NCBI GenBank assembly: GCA_020152595.1 | Contig: JAIGNY010001587.1 | Span: forward strand, 2,915,501-2,979,500 | Direction: 5' to 3' | DNA from: Chiridota heheva | Lineage: Eukaryota > Echinodermata > Holothuroidea > Apodida > Chiridotidae | DNA: 64,000 nucleotides | Part shown: positions 38,201-47,200 of the stretch, one piece after another | Numbering within the stretch: the first letter of the stretch is position 1 | How the letters are laid out: each line of letters begins with the position of its first letter | Notes under the pieces: generated by a model | Told to the model about the DNA's origin: nothing | Databases searched by the model: none | What the model saw: only the letters and a program-made list of their open reading frames with translations | Made by a program: the position numbers and the translations under genes

Positions 38201-41200
38201 AAACTTTCAATCAGTGATCTTACAATTCATACTTAACAAACAATCAGATCAACCAAGGATTTGGATTTTATCCTTTTTAATGTGAAAGTTAATTCACACA
38301 AAACTTTTACTTTGATTTGCCAAATTTAGAGGTACTTGATGTAAGGCTTAGGCTCGATTAACAATATGGGCTTAAATTTAAATTAGGTTAAGACCCATTT
38401 TACAAATTGTTAAATAGACCAAGAAATACACGGACAAAAAGCATTGATTGTTATTTTCACTACAAATAAATGCAAAGATTACCTGATGAGTCAAATAAAT
38501 TGTGCCAAAAAGAAAAAAGATTGTGAAATAAACAAACAAAATGTTTTGGAGTTGCTGAGATTCCAACGATGGTTCGTAAGCATCAGTGCCATTTTGCCAA
38601 GAGGGTTGCATAAATTACAATACAGCTGGGAATGACACATACAGTACGCTAGCTGCTAGCTAGTGGCGCACTTTTGAATCTTGTAGGGCATGGCGATATG
38701 AGTTAAAAACATATCAAATTGCTTGCCAAGTGCTTGCAAAAACCATGGATCATTATTTTTGACAACTTTTTTCAGCCTTACTGATAATTTGAAGACTTAA
38801 TATAGCCCCCTACTAAAGTTTTGTGACATTCCATACTTATCTTTAAGGCTGAAAATCCTGATGGTTACGTTGTGTTTATTGTAGGGATTGAACCAATTCT
38901 GCAAAATATTCTTGAAATTTTTGGCAAGTGATCGCATTTTTGGTGATCGTGTACACGATAAACGATAGAAAAAATGGATCGTTATCATTTACTGTATTAA
39001 ACGAAAATGCAAATCCCTACTTTAAAGACCTTATGGCTCGTTTCAGGCCCTAAGATGTGGTTTCGATTATCAATCTGTAAATGTTTGTGTGCAAAACTGC
39101 TTCATCAGAAGGGGTGGGATCTTTCCTTCTCTACTATGCTGATTGATGATATGCTGTCCTCAAACTGTTCCATTTATTTTCTCTCTTTTGTGTTCTGCAG
39201 GTGGCAAAAGACAGCAGTGTGGAGAAACTGCTGAAGAGATTACAAAGCTTGTACATGGAGAAGGATGGTGAGGATACCATACTTATATCTTGTTGTAGTT
39301 TGTAAGCTACATAATTTTTCCAATTGAGCCACAATCTCACCTCCTTAGTGGCTCACCTGCACCTCTATGGAACAACTGCAATGAAGAGTTCAGTGTTAAA
39401 CACAGTCCTGGGACTTGATAAAGGTTACAGTTTGTGAGATAATGGCACATAAAGGTTCTATGTTTTGAGCCTCAGCAAAAGGGTGCAGTGGTTAAGGAGT
39501 CATGCTCGTATTAGAAAGGTACTGGGTTGATTGCCGTCATGAGCGCTGCATTGTGTCCTTGAGTAGAACACTTTACTTGCTTTAGTCCACTCAGCTGCTA
39601 AATAAGTACCAGCAGTACTGGGGAGTTGACCTGTGATGGGCTGGCATCCCATCCAGGGGGGGTCATGCACTCTCATTCTCTTGTGCCACGGAGACTGGGA
39701 TAAGCACCGGTTCTATGAGCCTGATGGCTCAAATGGATTTAACTTCATTTTTTTTCAAATCTTTTTTATAGCTTTGAGGCCTTAAAAGAAAGAAAAACGC
39801 TGTATAGTTTGATGTATTATTATGATATTATTGACTGCCCCCCTCAAAATACTCCCATGGAGGACATCAATAACCCTGGAACACAATTACATAACTCTTC
39901 CACAACAACTCACCCCCTCTTTTTCCTTCAACTCATCAACAATAACATCAACTGACCCACCTTATGCTACAAAGCAATACCTCTCTACCCCTGCTACCAA
40001 CCCCATCCTTCCTGTATGTGGTCACTGCACCACAGTTCTACACATCTTCACTAACTCATTTTCACTACTGAATTTGATCAATGCTGTTGGGGTGCCATTT
40101 AACGCCAACCATCCAAGAAATGCTCAATCAAATTTTTGTTCCCATTCCCTTACTTTGAATAAGTATTTGGCAATTATCCATGAAAGTTCACAGAATGGAA
40201 AGACGGAAGAGAAGGGGAGATATAGTTTAAATGTGTTAGATTTGTTCTGGACCATGATTTTAGAAATTTGTATTTTGAATGACAGGTGCATTGGAATGTG
40301 GGTGGGGCATAGGAAGCATGACATTTGGTGTAAAGACAGCAGTGCTTGATGCTTGTAGCATATGTTCTTGATTATTTAACCTGATATGCATTTTGATGTA
40401 CCCAGGGGTGTTTACATGTAAAGCCCATCAGGATTTTTAGAGCCAGCCTTTTTCCAGCATACATAATTTTACTTTGTATTATGATTTTTATGTTGTTGTA
40501 AAACATGAAGTGAATTAGGGATGTGCATTTTCAGTTAATTCATTAATTATAAACGATTATCTTTATGATCGTTTATTTTAACCGATAACACACAGAAAAG
40601 TCAGATGGAATCAATCCCATTGTTTATGTTGTATCTTGTTGCCCACACTGTGCATACATACAGCAGTCAGTACAGTACAGTTCTAGGCCTGTTTAGTACA
40701 GTAAACAATTAGCACGAGTGGCGTCAGAAATCTGCTTCATTTTAAAGAAGATGTCTGGCGATTTACTCTAACAAACACATCTTACTAACAAAAAACAAGA
40801 ACATTCAATAAAATATTACAACCATTCACAAATGACTGCTGGAAGCAAGATTTTAAAAAATAAGCTGTTTGATCAGTGTTAAGTATGCGATTACCACAGC
40901 CATTTTTGGAGAGTGTTGCAACTATTACATGTTCTATTCAATACCTAAACATGAGAACCTTAAAACAAGAAAAGTTCTTCAAACAAGTAAAATTGTACTT
41001 GATTTCAATCCATAAATTTTAATTAAATTGTATACCAATAAATTTTTGGTGTCAAATGTCCATCAAGATTACGGACTTTTGTCTTTTATCACCGCATTAT
41101 GTGGCAGATAAATATTGAGTGTGATGCATTGTTGATCGAGTGCTCCCTTGTTTGGGCAATGAATGGTAAGATGGCAGACATCTTAAAGATAATCCACAAT

Positions 41201-44200
41201 TATCTTTGCTATTAAGCCACATAAGTAGACAAGATATTGATTTTGGTGCATTTAAGGAATTATTACAAGACATTCTGAGGATATTTAAAGTATACTAAGT
41301 GAGTATGTGGTGGACAGAATAACATTGTTGCTGTTGGCAAATGGGCTTAGCATTGTTTGTAATGATGATTAGGCCCAGCACACTGTGTATTGTTTGTAAT
41401 GATGATTAGGCCCAGCACACTGTGTATTGTTTGTAACGATGATTAGGCCTAGCACACTGTGTTGTTAGTAACGATGACTAGGCCTAGCACACTGTATTGT
41501 GCTTGTATTCTGATGACTTTTTGAGTTTGTCACGACGGACAAATCAAAGTTATTGATGCTGTAAAGAGAACAAATATTGATTTTTATGAAAAATTTGCTT
41601 CTCAAAGTGAATGTTAAGTGTTTGATATATGGGTAATAATGGTTTCAAAGTTTTGAGGCTGAATTTACGTTTAAACAAAACACTAATTTTTGTAACGGTA
41701 AACAATAGTATCGATCGTTTATTGGTTAACCGATAAACGGTCGCATTCCTAAATGAACTTTCCTCCTTGCAGATGAAGCACTGCATACCTCGTGTGCTCT
41801 CGCCATCCTTGCGATGTCAAACTACAACCATGACATACTGAAGCGCCACCTTGCAGTAGCCATGCCACTCGCCTTCTTAGCCATGCACGAGAAGACGGAG
41901 GTGCAGAAGGCCAAGGACGATAAAGGCTCAGTGTGGGAGGATGTTTGGCTTGACTCGACTCCAGGTATGTATTCAGTGAATCTCTCAAACTTATCATGTA
42001 GGAGGTAAACTATGTAGGTGCTTTCCCTACTCCCCCCCCCCTCCCCTTTTGTGGTTCCCTTTATATTTTTAGGGTCCTTTGTTTCCCCAGTCTGTGCTGC
42101 CTGGTGCCCCCTCCCCCAGTCTGTGCTGCCTGGTTCCCCCTCTCCCAGTCTGTGCTGCCTGGTGCCCCCCCAGTCTGTGGCACCTGGTTCCCCTCCCCAG
42201 TCTGTGGCACCTGGTGCCCCCTCCCCAGTATGTGCTGCCTGGTGCCCCCTCCCCCAGTCTGTGCTGCCTGGGCCCCCCTCCCCAGTCTGTGCTGCCTGGT
42301 GCCCCCTCCCCCAGTCTGTGCTGCCTGGTACCCCTTTCCCAAGTCTGTGGCACCTGGTGCCCCCTCCCCAGTCTGTGCTGCCTAGTGCCCCTTTCCCCCA
42401 GTCTGTGCTGCCTGGTTCCCCCTCCCCATTCTGTGCTGCCTGGTGCCCCCCCCCTAGTCTGTGGCACCTGGTTCCCCCTCCCCAGTCTGTGGCACCTGGT
42501 GCCCCCTCCCCCAGTCTGTGCTGCCTGGTGCCCCCTCCCCCAGTCTGTGCTGCCTGGTGCCCCCTCCCCCAGTCTGTGCTGCCTGGTGCTGGCACTACTT
42601 GCATGACAATGTGTTGAGCAAAGGTTTTATTGAAATTCTATGAATTGTCTGGTAGATACAGCTGTGTTCCTCCACTATCGGGTAAAAGAGTAACAACAAA
42701 ACATATATTGGAGATTGCAGGGGTCAAAATTCCACTGTACCACTGTTCCAAGAACAGTGCTTCTAAGCAGGAACAATGAAATTTCAAATAGCACTGTTCC
42801 ATGGAGCAGTGTTTTTTTTTTTCTCAAACATATAGCATCAACATCCTGCAATATATTGTTTTCTGCTCATAAAATGTGTTCTAAGAGTAAAATCCTCGTT
42901 GCAAATATTTTTTCAAGTATGAAAAACTTTTCTTTTAGTGCAATTACCGGCGCAATCGATCATAGATCGGGCAGCTGAAACTAACAATAACCTAACGTTA
43001 GGTTTTGATCTCATTCTGTCAAGACCCACTTTACAAGCTGTAAAATTGACCACAATATACACAGTGAAAATACTTTAATGGTGGCAATCAGTACATTTAC
43101 ATGTAAACATTACATTATCTGATGAGTCAAATAAATTTTGCAAGAAAGAAAAAATATTGCAAAATAAACTAACAAAAACGTATTCTACAGCTTTGCAAAG
43201 ATCGCAGCCAGTTTATAAGAGGACTGATAAACGGTATTTCCGGGGTGGTGGCGTTGTGTTTTGAAATTGATTACGGCGAGGCGCCAAGGCATTACAGTAT
43301 TCAAGATTTTCATTTAAAGTTCTAGCGAGTGTGGCAAAAAAGTTAGGCGATATTAAGATTAAATGACATTGAAGGGAACTTTTCTGTTCTTTCTTAACCA
43401 AATTTTTATGTACATTTTTTCTAAAAATGATGATTTATACTATAGAAATGCACTTTTTACAATTTGGAAAGCAAAATTCCAGTGTCTATTTGGGCAATGG
43501 GGTCAATAATTTTTCCATACTGTTTGCGCGATTTTTTTTTTTTTTTTTTTGGTGTACTTTGAAAATCACGGTACTAAACATGTGTAAACAATACACGCTC
43601 GTTTTTTTGGCGTGTACACGTTTACTAAAATCGCTAAACATTCACAGCCCTAAAAGTATGTCAATCCACGTTTCACGTGGAAAGCATTTTAGTAAATACT
43701 ACCTGGGGAACAGTTTCCCTGGGCACTTTACTTCTCAGGCTTACCACGGAGCTGTAGAAATAACAGCTCCCAGGCCCTGGGCTAAGCTTAATTGTGGATT
43801 TATTTACTAATAGGGGATATATCTGTAGGAGGATATTAATGCTTGCTTGAAAAGTGCGCTATATGTAGAATAAATAACTAGAAACAGTGATATGTGTGCA
43901 TGATAATTCTGAGAAATTAATGGGATGCAAGACCTCATTAAGATAAACTTTGTTTTGGCTTTTTTTCTTCTGTTTTTTTGACAATGACTAATATAAGTTA
44001 CCACCATGCGGTGTCATCAAATTGACCATGTGTAACTTCCATAATTGGTCGGAAGAGGTTAGCATTACCCATTAACCCACAAATTATAATTGATACAAAA
44101 CAGCTCATAACTTTTGTTAGAGGCATATTTTTATGTTTGAACATCCCTATGATTTCATTTTTTTCCCTTAATGCCTTTAAAGATTTTTTTTGTTGGAAAA

Positions 44201-47200
44201 TATATTTGTCAGCATGTGGTATGGTCAAATTGAGCCCCCCCCCCACCTCCAGCCTCCTCGCTGTTTATAGAAGACATAATCTTCAAAAAAAATCTTATGT
44301 CTCACTAACATCCCTGATACTGTGTTTGCATGTGTTAACTAACACAACTATCATGAGCTCCATTACGTATAACATGTTACAGCCTTTAATACTTAGTTTA
44401 GAATTTTGACACGTGTGCAGCAGCCTTATGACTTATTTATCTTTTGTGTTCTCTTACAGATATATTATGACAAAAATGGTGTATATTAAGTCAAATTGAA
44501 AGCAAGGAAATTCCTTTTTTATTGACAAAAATGTTGGAACAGTAAAATTTGATCCGAACAGTGTTTTTCAAGAGACCACTGTTCCATGGAACAGTGGTAA
44601 AACATATAAAATTTGACCCCTGTGGAGTGACAAATTTTCTTGAAAATTCAAAAAGCAGTAAAATGGTCAGTTTTAAGCGGTTTGTTGCATTTCTGTGTTA
44701 TTTCCAAAACTTGCATAGATTTTCAGACAGTTTAGTTAAAGTTACCTCTAGATATCACTTGTTCTTTAAATGAATATTACATATTTTGAAATGGTAAGAT
44801 TCATTTATTCAAGCTTCTTTTGAACACCCTGTACCTATGCTACACCATGTAATGCACCATGACCCTTTCTTTGATCATTTTTCCTCAGGTACAGAGAGTG
44901 GTATCAAGTTGTACATCAACGAAATAATTCTACTCTGCAAAGATTCCTTGAGCTCTAACTCTTGGCTAAGGAAGGCCCAAGGGGCCCGGACCTTGAACGA
45001 TGTGGCCAGCAAGCTGAAGTCAAACTTGAAGACCCCTCATCTGGGCAGTATCCTCTCGGTGTTAGTGGATGGATTAAGTGGAAGGACATGGGATGGAAAG
45101 GTGGTGGACACATTGTTCCTTTTATTTCTATTATTGGTATTTTGTAATATTATAGATCTATTGTGTGTGTTTGTGGGGGGAGGGAGGCAGTTATAGTTTA
45201 ATTACATCTGAAACGAAACATCCAAGTTCAAATAGAAAAGTCTTTAAAAGAAATTATAGACAGGTAGCAACTTGAGCTTAATTGGAAAGAAAATAAGCTA
45301 TAAAACCATGAAAATGGTAAAAGGTTTAATAAAATTCAGATGCAAACAAACCATTTTACAGCATTTCGAATTTTGAAGACTTATTATAACACGTTAACAA
45401 AATTTGTATTACATTTTGTGACCCCACAAAGAGGAAACATTAGTTACAGTACCTCCGCCAATGAAGTTGGACGGAGGTTATGTTTTTGCCTCTGTATGTT
45501 TGTTTGTCTGTCATCAAGATATTTCAAGAACTGATAACTAAATTTGGATTAAATTTGGTGTGTGGTTTTGTTACTGCTAAAGGAAGAAGTGATTAAAATT
45601 TGAGACATATTGGAACAGGGGAGGGGTGAAAATGGTAGGTGGGGACATGTTTTTGCCCTGTTTTTCTATCATCAAGATATCTCAAGAACTGATGATTGAA
45701 TTTGAATTACATTCGGTGTGTAGTTTTTTTACTGCTTAAGGAAGAAGTGAATGATATTTGAGACATTGGAACAGGGTAAAGGTGCAAATGGGGGTGGGGA
45801 CATAATTTTTCCCTGTTTGTCTGTCATTAAGATATCTCAAGAACTGATGATTGGATTTAAATTACATTTGGTGTGTTTGTTTTTTTACTTCTTACAGAAG
45901 AAGTGATTAAAATTTGAGACATTGGAACAGGGGAAGGGTGAAAATGAGGGGTGGGGACATGTTTTTGCTCTGTTTGTCTGTCATCAAGATATCTCAAGAA
46001 CTGATGATTGGATTTTAGTTAAATTTGGTATTTGGTTTTGTTACTGCTTAGAGAAGAAATGATTAAAATTTGAGACATTGGAACAGGGGAAGGGTGCAAA
46101 TGGAGGGGTGGGGATACTTGAAGGTGATTTTGTCTGTCATTAAGATATCTCAAGAACTGATGATTGGATATGGATTAAATTTAGTGTGTGGTTTTGTTAC
46201 TGTTTCAGTAAAAAGTGATTAAAATTTGACACATTGGAACAGGGGAAGGGCAGAAATTGAGGAGTGTTGATGTTTTAGGATGATATCTGTCAAGACTAAG
46301 TTGTCAAGACTAAGTTAAAACTTTTCAATGGAATGTGCTGAACAATGACTTTGCACTCTGAATGAAGATCCAAACAATCAATTTTCTGGATTCAAAGAGA
46401 CTTACATCAAGTGTTCTCTGGAATCAATGAAAATCAAACAATTGGTTTCTGCCATGAATGTTAAATGATGGAATGTGAATCCTGGCTGAATAGAGCTTAA
46501 ACAATGATGCTTGAATAAAACTAAAAACAATAGTATGGCGTTGGAAAAAAATCCAGTCAAGATAATCGTCAAGTGTTCAGATTACAAATAATCATTACCG
46601 ATCAAAACTGGGGGATGAATCTTGGTGGGCCTAGGATTTCTGAGGTAGATTATATTGGGTATGGGGATCAAATAAAAGTCTAAAATTATTCTAGGCATGT
46701 TGGAATTACAATGGGGCTGAGGTTGCACTCTAAAGAGTGCTTATATTCTAGTTTTATTATGTAAACTGATTGTTTTTCAATCCTTCTCTAAACATTGTTT
46801 AAGTATACTTTAGTTGGCAATGAGAAATGCTTGTAAATTGCCATGGACGAGCACCTCTGGCCTCCTGGGTATTAATATTTTTGTAGCTGAAAACAAGGAA
46901 AATGAATTGTTGAAACAAAACGAGTAAACAGTGTTTTTCCTGAACATACCCAATTTAAGTGGGAATGTCTAATTCATATAGTAGCAATGTGAGTAACTGA
47001 GAATGAAATTGTTGTAGATACTGACGTGGTTTCTTTATTGAGTCATGTATAAATAAATGGAATCAGACTGAAAGAGTTTCATAATTTTACCTTACAGGAT
47101 GAACTACTAAAAGCGATCAAAACTGTGTGCATATCATGCAGGGTGTCCTTACAAGCAGAGCTTGAAGAAGATTCTTCAAATCAGCCGTCATTGTCCGCAG

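Noticed and set aside
39822..40349. 175-codon plus-strand open frame, the longest unexplained frame outside repeats
   Set aside because: It lies in the intron between exons 15 and 16, has no recognisable domain or conserved motif, and composition and codon use look like intron. It is kept only as a candidate for an expression check.
41822..42617. Open frames of 260 codons (minus) and 199 codons (plus)
   Set aside because: These are repeat translations of the C-rich ~29-bp array and antisense of exon 16.
43427..43810. 127-codon open frame
   Set aside because: It lies inside the hAT-like nested elements, includes a poly-T run read as a string of Phe, and shows no transposase motif.
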